Assembly (NCBI GenBank): GCA_028289815.1
Contig: JAPYNQ010000078.1
Coordinates: 1 to 49,470 of the forward strand
Direction: 5' to 3'
Length of the DNA stretch: 49,470 nt
Source of the DNA: Gammaproteobacteria bacterium
GTDB lineage: Bacteria; Pseudomonadota; Gammaproteobacteria; JAJDYQ01
The first letter of the stretch is position 1. The number at the start of each line of letters is the position of its first letter. This document shows, piece by piece, positions 36,948 to 44,054 of this stretch. Position numbers and translations under genes: made by a program. A model generated the notes under the pieces. It was not told where the DNA came from, searched no databases, and saw only the letters and a program-made list of their open reading frames with translations.

Positions 36948-37820
36948 ATGACTCCCAGAGGTATCATTTTGGCCGGTGGCTCAGGTTCCCGTCTTTACCC
37001 AATCGCTTTCGGTATCAGCAAGCAGCTGATACCTGTCTATGATAAACCTATGGTTTATTATCCTTTATCTGTCCTCATGCTGGCGGGCATAAGGGATATT
37101 CTTTTTATTACGACACCGGCGGACCAGCTGCAGTTTCAACGCCTGCTGGGTGATGGGTCGCATATTGGTATGAATTTTAAGTATGCCGTACAGCCAAGCC
37201 CTGATGGTTTGGCGCAGGCATTTCTGATCGGTCGTAAATTCATTGCTCATAACAGTTGTGCATTGGCGCTGGGGGATAACATATTTTTGGGTAATGGTTT
37301 GTCTGCCACTTTGCAGCAGGCAGCTGGTAGAACGACCGGGGCAACCGTGTTCAGACATCATGTCGGTGATCCTGAGCGGTACGGAGTGGTTGAGTTTACC
37401 GGTGACGGAAGGGTTGTCAGTATTGAGGAAAAGCCCGCTGAACCTCATTCACAGTATGTGGTAACCGGGCTTTATTTCTATGACAGCGATGTGGTCAATA
37501 TAGCTGGAGAGATAACGCCTTCTCCGCGCGGAGAATTGGAGATTACCGATGTTAATAATGTTTATCTGCAAAGAGGCACTTTGCATGTGGAAAAGTTCGG
37601 GCGTGGTGTTGCTTGGTTGGATACCGGTACGAATACATCAATGATGCAGGCGTCTAATTTTATCCAGACCTTGCAGGAACGTCGGGGCCTGATGGTCGGC
37701 TGTATTGAGGAGATTGCTTGGGACGAAGGATATATTGATGACGAAGATCTTGCAGTAATAGCGCAGACAATGAAAAAGAGTGATTACGGTCAATATTTGC
37801 TGCGACGTTTACAGGAGTAA
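36948..37820 (+). CDS. rfbA: glucose-1-phosphate thymidylyltransferase
   Basis: A 290-residue enzyme making dTDP-glucose from glucose 1-phosphate and dTTP. The N-terminus has [13 protein letters not shown] and [11 protein letters not shown], followed by L-G-D-N-I-F near residue 107. Length is typical and there are no interruptions. It follows the broken rfbB directly. rfbC and rfbD are not in the window, so a full dTDP-rhamnose route would need genes elsewhere. Confidence 0.95.
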   Translation: MTPRGIILAGGSGSRLYPIAFGISKQLIPVYDKPMVYYPLSVLMLAGIRDILFITTPADQLQFQRLLGDGSHIGMNFKYAVQPSPDGLAQAFLIGRKFIAHNSCALALGDNIFLGNGLSATLQQAAGRTTGATVFRHHVGDPERYGVVEFTGDGRVVSIEEKPAEPHSQYVVTGLYFYDSDVVNIAGEITPSPRGELEITDVNNVYLQRGTLHVEKFGRGVAWLDTGTNTSMMQASNFIQTLQERRGLMVGCIEEIAWDEGYIDDEDLAVIAQTMKKSDYGQYLLRRLQE

Positions 37821-37979
37821 ATCGGTCGGCTGAAGAGGTCAGCAGGCTGCTAGGAAAGCTCTGGTGCCTGCCTGTTCACCGCTCGGAATTTTATGTATTG
37901 GTTTGTTGTACTCCTGTGCCCCTTGCTCTGGGGCTGTTTACCGAGGCTTTGTGAGGTTTGCTGGTATAGCAGGCTTGGG

Positions 37980-38333
37980 CTAATTTGCCGATTCGGAAAG
38001 AATCGCTTTTACTTTCTCGAATTCATCGCTGATGTTGCGCAGCAACTCATCCTGGTTTGACAGATCGTCCTTTTGTGCGCTGTATTGCAGTTCCTGAAAA
38101 TATTCGGCAAGGGTCTCGGCACCCAATGTTTGGCTATGCTGTTTAAGACGCTTTGCTGCTGCTTCCATCGGGTTAGTCAGCTTCTCAGGGGAGGTCTCGT
38201 TTTGCCCATAATCAATATGAATGCTTTCGTGTAAAATCTGTTTTTGCTCAATTATGTCAATAAGCCGTTGAAGCTCATCTTCAATGAGATCGTGTAACGC
38301 CTTGTTTTCATTTTCAGGTTTTGAGTGAGTCAT
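37980..38333 (-). CDS. small HPt-like helical protein
   Basis: A 117-residue acidic, helical protein. Residues 60-112 (K-R-L-K-Q-H-S-Q-T-L-G-A-E-T-L, then a further helix) resemble the phosphotransfer (HPt) fold, but where the phospho-accepting His should precede L-K a Lys stands. It could be a degenerate HPt or an unrelated helical protein. It is isolated: no kinase or regulator gene is near. Low certainty of function, good certainty that it is a gene (MTHSKPENENK start). Confidence 0.5.
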   Translation of the reverse strand: MTHSKPENENKALHDLIEDELQRLIDIIEQKQILHESIHIDYGQNETSPEKLTNPMEAAAKRLKQHSQTLGAETLAEYFQELQYSAQKDDLSNQDELLRNISDEFEKVKAILSESAN

Positions 38334-38485
38334 GTGCGTGTATAATCAGGGCCGTTTGGCTGCGAGTTTCTGGTATCCGTGACCAGTCTAATAATATCAT
38401 TTAATATTTATTGAGGCTTTCAAAATTGGAAAAACAGCTCCCGCCTGTTAGCCTGCATACGGTTTTGTCTCACGAGTAACATTAG

Positions 38486-38836
38486 ATGTGCGAGCAACAC
38501 ACAAATTCCGGTCTGCGATATAAGGACCTTGTCGCCGGAAGCGGCCTTGAATGTGAGGGGCGTGGAGATACAGTCAAGGTGCATTACACGGGTTGGCTGG
38601 AAGATGGTACCAAGTTTGATTCCAGCTTTGATCGGAATGAGGTTTTTTCATTTCCTGTTGATGTCGGATATGTGATTAAGGGCTGGGACGAAGGTATCAA
38701 GGGTATGAAGATCGGTGGTAAGCGCAGGCTTATCGTGCCCTCTAAACTTGGCTATGGTTCGCATGGTGTTGGTGATGTAATCCCTCCTGATGCTACGCTG
38801 ATCTTCGAACTGGAGCTGCTGGAAGTCTCGCGCTAG
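38486..38836 (+). CDS. FKBP-type peptidyl-prolyl isomerase, cytoplasmic
   Basis: A single-domain FKBP of 116 residues without signal peptide. The family core is complete: V-K-V-H-Y-T-G-W-L-E-D-G-T-K-F-D-S-S, V-I-K-G-W-D-E-G-I-K-G-M-K-I-G-G-K-R and Y-G-x-x-G-V-G-D-V-I-P-P-D-A-T-L-I-F. Prolyl cis-trans isomerisation is expected. Monocistronic, opposite in direction to the HPt-like gene. Confidence 0.92.
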   Translation: MCEQHTNSGLRYKDLVAGSGLECEGRGDTVKVHYTGWLEDGTKFDSSFDRNEVFSFPVDVGYVIKGWDEGIKGMKIGGKRRLIVPSKLGYGSHGVGDVIPPDATLIFELELLEVSR

Positions 38837-38980
38837 CCCGGCTATTTTTGTTTAGTCTGGGGGAGATAGTACGATAGCCCGGGGCTGCTCGAAAAAGTAA
38901 GGATGTTTCAAACTATATCGGTCATTTCATAGCATGATCAAGGCGTATGGAGGGACTGTGAGAGAATGAAATTCTCTTTG

Positions 38981-39066
38981 TTTGCCGCGTTTTTCTGCCA
39001 GTATCAAGGCGGGCTGTCTTTTTTGTAGCCTGAAATTTTGTGACTTGAGATTGAATAACTCACCAT
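38981..39066. repeat. 86-bp direct repeat, copy 1 (copy of part of the radical SAM gene)
   Basis: Matches 41201-41286 with two differences in 86 bp. Copy 2 lies inside the spore-photoproduct-lyase-like gene, so copy 1 is a displaced fragment exactly 2220 bp away in the same orientation. It lies across the 3' end of the membrane-protein gene at 39060-39416. Confidence 0.93.
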
Positions 39067-39416
39067 TCGTACAGATGGTACGGATAGAACCATTCGTACG
39101 GATAGAGCTTGTAATAGGTAATTCCCCAAGCCATCCCAAGTGTCACCGTGATGACCCAGAACATTGCGTTATAGAGGCGATCCAAGGTGCCTGGATAGTC
39201 TTCTCCGTTATTTGGGTTGTTGCCACGTGGTCCGGTGAGCGCATACAACCAAGCCCCCAAATGAGCGTATCCAAATATAGAGAGGATGTATAGCGATTGC
39301 TCGTCCCAATCCAGAAATGGATGGAATCTACCTGCTAATAGATAAAACGAGGTCACTCCGTAAGTAATCCAGGTCACGACGAGTACCGCTAGTTTTTTAT
39401 TTTCAGGGCTCATCAT
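39060..39416 (-). CDS. small membrane protein of unknown family
   Basis: A 118-residue protein with about three hydrophobic helices (V-L-V-V-T-W-I-T-Y-G-V-T-S-F, L-Y-I-L-S-I-F-G-Y-A-H-L-G-A-W, M-F-W-V-I-T-V-T-L-G-M-A-W) and an aromatic tail, Y-E-W-F-Y-P-Y-H-L-Y-E-W, encoded by a short imperfect DNA duplication. I recognise no family. The stop codon lies within the 86-bp displaced repeat, so its present C-terminus may be a product of that event. It is 27 bp downstream of dusA on the same strand and may be the last gene of that operon. Confidence 0.55.
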   Translation of the reverse strand: MMSPENKKLAVLVVTWITYGVTSFYLLAGRFHPFLDWDEQSLYILSIFGYAHLGAWLYALTGPRGNNPNNGEDYPGTLDRLYNAMFWVITVTLGMAWGITYYKLYPYEWFYPYHLYEW

Positions 39417-39443
39417 TCAGATGCTATTACGGTAAGCCACTTA

Positions 39444-40400
39444 CTATAAAGTGCGAACCAGATCAGTAAACTGCTGCACGGTAAGTTTGTGATTTGAACT
39501 TAGCTGGCGCCTCCAGGTTCGTGCGCCGGGAACCCCCTGGAATAAGCCCGCAAGGTGTCGGGTAATCCGATGCAGGCTGGTGCCATTGGATACCTCTTCA
39601 TTCATATAGGGGATCAGTTTCTCCAGCACTGTTTTTCTGCTTATCTGTTCATGGTTGCAGCCGTGGAATTGCTGATCGATCCCGGCAAGCATGTAGATAT
39701 TATTATAGGCTTCTCGTCCGACCATGACGCCGTCAACGTGTTGCAGGAGTCGGTGGCATTCATCCAGGGTCTTGATGCCGCCATTGATAATGATTTCCAG
39801 TTCGGGGCATTCGTTTTTCAGTTGATATACTTTTTTGTATTGCAGGGGTGGGATTTCGCGGTTTCTTCTGGGACTGAGTCCCTGTAGCCAGGCTTTGCGG
39901 GCATGAACTATAAATGTCTTACAGCCGGTGTCCGCAACGGTTGTGATGAATTCCAGCAGAGCCTCGCTGCTATCCATGTTGTTAATTCCAATACGGTGCT
40001 TGACTGTGACCGGAATATCAGCTGCCTGGCGCATGCCGTTGACGCATTCGGCAACCAATCCGGGCTTTGCCATCAGGCAAGCGCCAAACGTGCCATTTTG
40101 CGCCCGAGCACTCGGACATCCGACATTGAGATTGATTTCATCGTAGCCATAATCCGCTGCAATACGCGTGCATTCTCGCAGTTCTTCCGGATTGCTGCCG
40201 CCCAGCTGCAGGGCGATCGGGTGCTCTGCCGGGTGATATCGCAGTCGGTAGGGGGTGTCGCCTTTTAGTATGGCCCCTGTGGTTATCATTTCCGTGTAGA
40301 GCAGGGCGTGTTTAGTGAGGAGCCTTGCAAGGTAGCGGTAATGCCGATCAGTTTTATCCAGCATGGGTGCAATACAGAATGTCCTGTTGGTTACGCTCAC
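39444..40400 (-). CDS. dusA: tRNA-dihydrouridine synthase A
   Basis: A 318-residue FMN enzyme reducing uridine in the tRNA D-loop. The N-terminus F-C-I-A-P-M-L-D-K-T-D-R-H-Y-R, the central L-Q-L-G-G-S-N-P-E-E-L and N-L-N-V-G-C-P-S near residue 95 with the catalytic Cys about ten residues on (F-G-A-C-L-M-A-K-P) are those of DusA; later G-G-I-K-T and V-M-V-G-R-E-A-Y-N follow. Its ATG overlaps the stop of the radical SAM gene by 4 nt. Confidence 0.94.
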   Translation of the reverse strand: MSVTNRTFCIAPMLDKTDRHYRYLARLLTKHALLYTEMITTGAILKGDTPYRLRYHPAEHPIALQLGGSNPEELRECTRIAADYGYDEINLNVGCPSARAQNGTFGACLMAKPGLVAECVNGMRQAADIPVTVKHRIGINNMDSSEALLEFITTVADTGCKTFIVHARKAWLQGLSPRRNREIPPLQYKKVYQLKNECPELEIIINGGIKTLDECHRLLQHVDGVMVGREAYNNIYMLAGIDQQFHGCNHEQISRKTVLEKLIPYMNEEVSNGTSLHRITRHLAGLFQGVPGARTWRRQLSSNHKLTVQQFTDLVRTL

Positions 40401-41389
40401 GTGGCGCAGGGGAATAATACGGATGGGTTGACATATTCCAGCAGCATCTTTTGTATGGCATTGCGCATGTTCTGTTCGCGTGATTTGTTGTATGACACCA
40501 TGCCGTCACGCCGCTCCATGCTGAATGCAAGAAGCCTTTCTTTCGGATACAGCTTTGTCATTTGATTGTAAAAGCCCTGTGGCATGCGGAATGTACCGAA
40601 GCTGACAGAGTGGATGTTATCGGCATTGATAACGCTGAACAGCTGCTGCAGAAGTCTCTGATACTGTTGCTCAAAGTCCTCACTATCAATCAGCGGGTCA
40701 AGCCGCAGGCCGATCAGCCAGCCTTGCTGCTGTAGTTTATCAATCGCGTCCAGCCGCTGTTTGATCGCGGGAACTCCATGTTCAAGTACTTTTGAAACCT
40801 CTTCAGGTGTGAAGCTGAATGCAACAACACACTGATGCCAGGTTTCCAGGGCGAGCAGGTTGCGTACCTGAGTACTTTTGGTCCTGAGCTCTAACCAGAT
40901 ATTGGGTATATTTTTCAAGCTGTTTATGAGGGTCTCCGAGAATGAGGAGAGCGGTTCCAGAGCCAGGCTGTCACCGTCGTATCCAGAGAAGAAGTGTACG
41001 GCTTCAGTGCGGTGCCGCAGGGCCTGTTGCCGGATGCTGTCGATAAAGTCTTCGTAGTTGACAAATAGTACCGCATAGGCCGACTGATACATACCCTGTA
41101 AAAAACAATAGCGGCAATCATATATACAGTTGAGCATGTGTGAGAAATAGTAATTATGCCTTGCGCCAATAGCATAACCCGGAGGGGCAGGCAGGATTTT
41201 TTTGCCGCGCTTTTCTGCCAGTATCAAGGCGGGCTGTCTTTTTTGTAGCCTGAAGTTTTGTGACTTGAGATTGAATAACTCACCATAATGTCGGCATTCA
41301 ACAATGGTTCGACCCTTGAAATGTCGGAGGATTTTCCGGGTACGCGGGTGACCTCGGATCGCTTCTTCAATGTAAAGTGTGGAAAACAT
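40397..41389 (-). CDS. spore photoproduct lyase-like radical SAM protein
   Basis: A 330-residue protein with a C-x3-C-x2-C cluster at C88, C92 and C95 (C-I-Y-D-C-R-Y-C-F-L-Q), binding a [4Fe-4S] cluster that cleaves SAM. The family repairs thymine photoproducts in spores, but this organism shows no sign of sporulation. The Cys that donates hydrogen in Bacillus SPL is not seen in the corresponding place (H-F-F-S-G-Y-D-G-D), as in other non-spore members. Substrate unknown. It lies between a nucleoside-phosphorylase-like gene (1 bp away) and dusA (4-nt overlap). Residues 36-63 are copied by the repeat at 38981-39066. Confidence 0.82.
   Translation of the reverse strand: MFSTLYIEEAIRGHPRTRKILRHFKGRTIVECRHYGELFNLKSQNFRLQKRQPALILAEKRGKKILPAPPGYAIGARHNYYFSHMLNCIYDCRYCFLQGMYQSAYAVLFVNYEDFIDSIRQQALRHRTEAVHFFSGYDGDSLALEPLSSFSETLINSLKNIPNIWLELRTKSTQVRNLLALETWHQCVVAFSFTPEEVSKVLEHGVPAIKQRLDAIDKLQQQGWLIGLRLDPLIDSEDFEQQYQRLLQQLFSVINADNIHSVSFGTFRMPQGFYNQMTKLYPKERLLAFSMERRDGMVSYNKSREQNMRNAIQKMLLEYVNPSVLFPCAT
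41201..41286. repeat. 86-bp direct repeat, copy 2 (source, inside radical SAM gene)
   Basis: Source copy of the fragment at 38981-39066; it encodes G-E-L-F-N-L-K-S-Q-N-F-R-L-Q-K-R and following residues in the gene. Confidence 0.93.
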
Positions 41390-41390
41390 T

Positions 41391-42194
41391 CTAGAGCCTC
41401 ACCGGCAGATTTTTTAGTTGATTATCCAGCCATCGAATAAATGCCTTACTCGAATCAATCCCGGTTGGAATAATATCCGCCAGCTCTGCGTCGGGCTGTA
41501 GCGTATGATAACATTGTAGCAGATCAGTAAGCTGTTTTTTCTGATAGTTTGTGAAATGCCACTGTTGCGTAACCTGAGGGAATAGGATGCAGGTGTTATC
41601 CACTAACTGTGCACGGTATTGTCTGAGTTCATCGGCAAGGCGCATGATGGTTTCTGCATGAGGGGCCAGTAATGACTCTGCTTCACGGTCTTTCATAAGT
41701 CTGGCAGGCTGTGCCGTGTTATCGGATATAACCTTGATTGATTGGCAAAGCTCTATGGTGGTAAAGCGTGTTGCCGTGTGTATAAAGGCGCTGGCTTCCA
41801 TATCAACCATACATTTTTCGGGATAGTCTTCGGTGGGTCGAACCAGCGTCAGCAGGCAATGGCTGCCGAGAGAGGTATCGGCAAGCTGTGGCGGATAATA
41901 ACGATGTCCGGTTGCGTGATCTTCAATACGGTTTGCAAGATAGCATTCTCCGATGGAATAGCTGGCATGTCCGGCCATGCCGATGTTCAAGATGATCGGA
42001 TTGGGTATATTCAGCATGCCGCAGGTCCAGCCAATGGCTGATGCCGTGTTGATTTTGCCGATGCCGGACTCAATGAGGAATATGTCATCTTTTTGAAAGC
42101 AGGCAAAGGCGTTGATGTTGTGTTGTCGTTTTAAGGCGCAATGCCGGATAAATGCACGGGCCTCTCCATGCAGTGCCGTATGGATAATTAACAT
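41391..42194 (-). CDS. nucleoside phosphorylase / MTA-SAH nucleosidase-like protein
   Basis: A 267-residue protein. The first 190 residues have the phosphorylase superfamily pattern: E-S-G-I-G-K-I-N-T-A-S-A near 42-53, N-I-G-M-A-G-H near 69 and V-D-M-E-A-S-A-F near 129-136, the V-x-M-E motif of MTAN-type enzymes. A helical tail of about 75 residues follows. It is fused in operon with a radical SAM gene; such enzymes release 5'-deoxyadenosine, which nucleosidases of this fold can clear. This link is inference. It overlaps the glycosyltransferase gene by 7 nt. Confidence 0.72.
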   Translation of the reverse strand: MLIIHTALHGEARAFIRHCALKRQHNINAFACFQKDDIFLIESGIGKINTASAIGWTCGMLNIPNPIILNIGMAGHASYSIGECYLANRIEDHATGHRYYPPQLADTSLGSHCLLTLVRPTEDYPEKCMVDMEASAFIHTATRFTTIELCQSIKVISDNTAQPARLMKDREAESLLAPHAETIMRLADELRQYRAQLVDNTCILFPQVTQQWHFTNYQKKQLTDLLQCYHTLQPDAELADIIPTGIDSSKAFIRWLDNQLKNLPVRL

Positions 42195-43051
42195 GCTGCG
42201 GCCCCTTTAACAAGCAAGCGGCCACGCTCTGTAATATGTTGTTGCAGCTGCCGTTGATAGCGTGATACTTCGTCCGATTTACCACGCTTTTGCGCACCAT
42301 TGATGTAAATGCGTGCTTTCCTGATGAGCATGTCCAGAGTAAGCTGTCTGTTTTCCATGTTCAGGTTGCCGCTGTGCAGTATGCTCTGCATTGCCTGTAT
42401 CCGAAAGCGGTCCATGCCTTGGTATTTGCGTGAGAGTTGGTCCTGATGTCCTCCATATTTGATGGTTAAGGGTATGTCTGTGTACAGCACCGGATGTACT
42501 GAACAAATACGCAGCCACAGGTCATAGTCTTCGCAGGCCGGTAGTCGGGTATCAAACATTCCGATTGTTGTGGGAATATCACGATGGAGCATGGCGGTTG
42601 AAGGTGAGATAACGCACATTGGCAGGCAGTTCGGGTATATCCAGCCCCCTTGTTTGCGGTGCTTTTTCATGGGATTGACCCGCCTGTTGTTGCGAATCCA
42701 GAGTTCTTCGCCGTGGCATAGTTGATATTGCGGGTGTGCATTTACAAGCCTCAGCTGTGTTTCAAGTTTATGAGGCAACCATTCGTCATCATCATCCAGA
42801 AAGGCCAGCCATTCGCCGGAGGCCTTTTCTATGGCAGCATTGCGCGCAGCACTTATTCCTTGATTGATCTGATGCAGGACGGTTATTTCCCCCGGCAGCG
42901 TTGTCAGATAGTCCCAGGTGGTATCATCGGAACCGTCATTTACAATAATGACTTCATCGGCAGGCCGGCCCTGACTAAGTACCGAATCAATCGCTCGCGG
43001 CAGCAGCTCCGCACGATTGTATGTCGTAATAATGGCGGATACGGTGGTCAT
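42188..43051 (-). CDS. family 2 glycosyltransferase
   Basis: A 287-residue GT-A enzyme. V-S-A-I-I-T-T-Y-N-R-A-E-L-L-P-R-A-I opens the nucleotide-sugar domain, V-I-I-V-N-D-G-S-D-D-T follows near residue 35, and L-D-D-D-D-E-W near 90 is the metal-binding DxD region; C-E-D-Y-D-L-W-L-R near 170 is the usual acceptor-side signature. ATG 43051 overlaps the fau stop by 4 nt and was preferred to upstream codons, which lie inside fau. Sugar and acceptor are unknown; cell-surface glycan synthesis is likely. Confidence 0.9.
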   Translation of the reverse strand: MTTVSAIITTYNRAELLPRAIDSVLSQGRPADEVIIVNDGSDDTTWDYLTTLPGEITVLHQINQGISAARNAAIEKASGEWLAFLDDDDEWLPHKLETQLRLVNAHPQYQLCHGEELWIRNNRRVNPMKKHRKQGGWIYPNCLPMCVISPSTAMLHRDIPTTIGMFDTRLPACEDYDLWLRICSVHPVLYTDIPLTIKYGGHQDQLSRKYQGMDRFRIQAMQSILHSGNLNMENRQLTLDMLIRKARIYINGAQKRGKSDEVSRYQRQLQQHITERGRLLVKGAAAC

Positions 43052-43644
43052 CGGGGGAAGCGCCGTATCCCGGATTCCGTTGCAACACCATTTAAGCACA
43101 CATCCCAAGGGTTGATCTGGAACTCGACCTGCTGAATATCCAGCGCGACAGCCCATAGAGCAGGACGAGTCAGAGCCGGGTGGCGGTTAATAAAACTGAA
43201 GGTACGGTCATAAAAGCCACCGCCCATTCCCAGCCTCTCACCGTTTAATCCGAATGCTAATAGCGGAGTGACGACGATATCGAGCCGACGTATCGGGATA
43301 TGTGCCCTGACCGGCAGGTCAGGTTCAGGAATGCCAAAACGATTGGGTCTCATTTTGGAGTGCCGGGTAAAGGCCTGAAAAACCATTTTTTGAAATGGTC
43401 GGGATAAAATTCTGGGGAGATAAACCCGTTTATTGGCTGCCCAACAGATTTCTGCCAGCGATAACAGGCTGATTTCATGTCTTACCGGGAAAAACAGCCC
43501 TATATGTCTGTAGCGGAGGAACTCCGGTGTGCCGATAAAGTATTTGATTGCCTGTTTGGTCAGTGTGTCTCTGTCAGATTCGCCCAGAGCCATCATATTC
43601 CGGCGCATCTGACGGCGTATTATGTGGTTATTCTGGTCAGACAT
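43048..43644 (-). CDS. fau: 5-formyltetrahydrofolate cyclo-ligase
   Basis: A 198-residue enzyme converting 5-formyl-THF to 5,10-methenyl-THF with ATP. Typical blocks are R-R-Q-M-R-R near the N-terminus, G-L-F-F-P-V-R-H-E-I, and R-L-G-M-G-G-G-F-Y-D-R near residue 140. It is the first protein gene behind 6S RNA, as in Escherichia (ssrS-ygfA), which supports both calls and the gammaproteobacterial assignment. It begins a five-gene overlapping unit fau / GT2 / phosphorylase-like / radical SAM / dusA. Confidence 0.93.
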   Translation of the reverse strand: MSDQNNHIIRRQMRRNMMALGESDRDTLTKQAIKYFIGTPEFLRYRHIGLFFPVRHEISLLSLAEICWAANKRVYLPRILSRPFQKMVFQAFTRHSKMRPNRFGIPEPDLPVRAHIPIRRLDIVVTPLLAFGLNGERLGMGGGFYDRTFSFINRHPALTRPALWAVALDIQQVEFQINPWDVCLNGVATESGIRRFPR

Positions 43645-43780
43645 TCGCGCAATGATAGACCTGATAGCTTAGCGGGTTCCGAATGAGTCCGTTTTCTACG
43701 CGGATTTGAGTTCATTGATTCCGATGATACGCCTTTAATCAGAGTTTCCCTAGATAATCATATCCGGGACAACGAACCAA

Positions 43781-43967
43781 GTGTCCTCCGCTCGGCCGTC
43801 GCAAGGCATGCACCCTTGAACCTGAGTTCAAGTGGTGACATGCGAGAGACCGCAGGCTTTCCTCAGGAATCCGAGGATATGCACAAAGGCCTCAAAGCAT
43901 CGTCTCCTTAATCGGAGATTAAAGGCTCAAGAGATTGCATCAAGCTGACGAACCTCGCAGAGGACGA
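43781..43967 (-). ncRNA. ssrS: 6S RNA
   Basis: On the minus strand, about 187 nt start with GTCCTC and end with GAGGAC, closing a long hairpin. The 3' half has the conserved block around T-T-G-A-A-C-T-C-A-G-G-T-T-C-A-A-G-G-G-T followed by G-C-A-T-G-C-C-T-T-G-C-G-A-C-G-G-C, and CCTCGGATTCCTGAGGAAAG precedes it, all as in 6S RNA. A promoter-like TTGCTA, 18-bp spacer, TATCCT lies just upstream (44001 down to 43972). 6S RNA binds sigma-70 RNA polymerase in slow growth. fau follows about 135 bp downstream. Ends are estimated from the closing stem. Confidence 0.88.
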
Positions 43968-44054
43968 TTACAGGATAACAAAAAGGATTTATGAATAGCA
44001 AACCGATATTCTGACTCCAGCGGTTCGGTGTGAGGCAGTATATTTGCGGACTGA

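Noticed and set aside
38927-39139. Minus-strand ORF sharing a peptide with the radical SAM protein
   Set aside because: The shared peptide comes from the 86-bp copied fragment; there is no radical SAM core, so it is not a gene.
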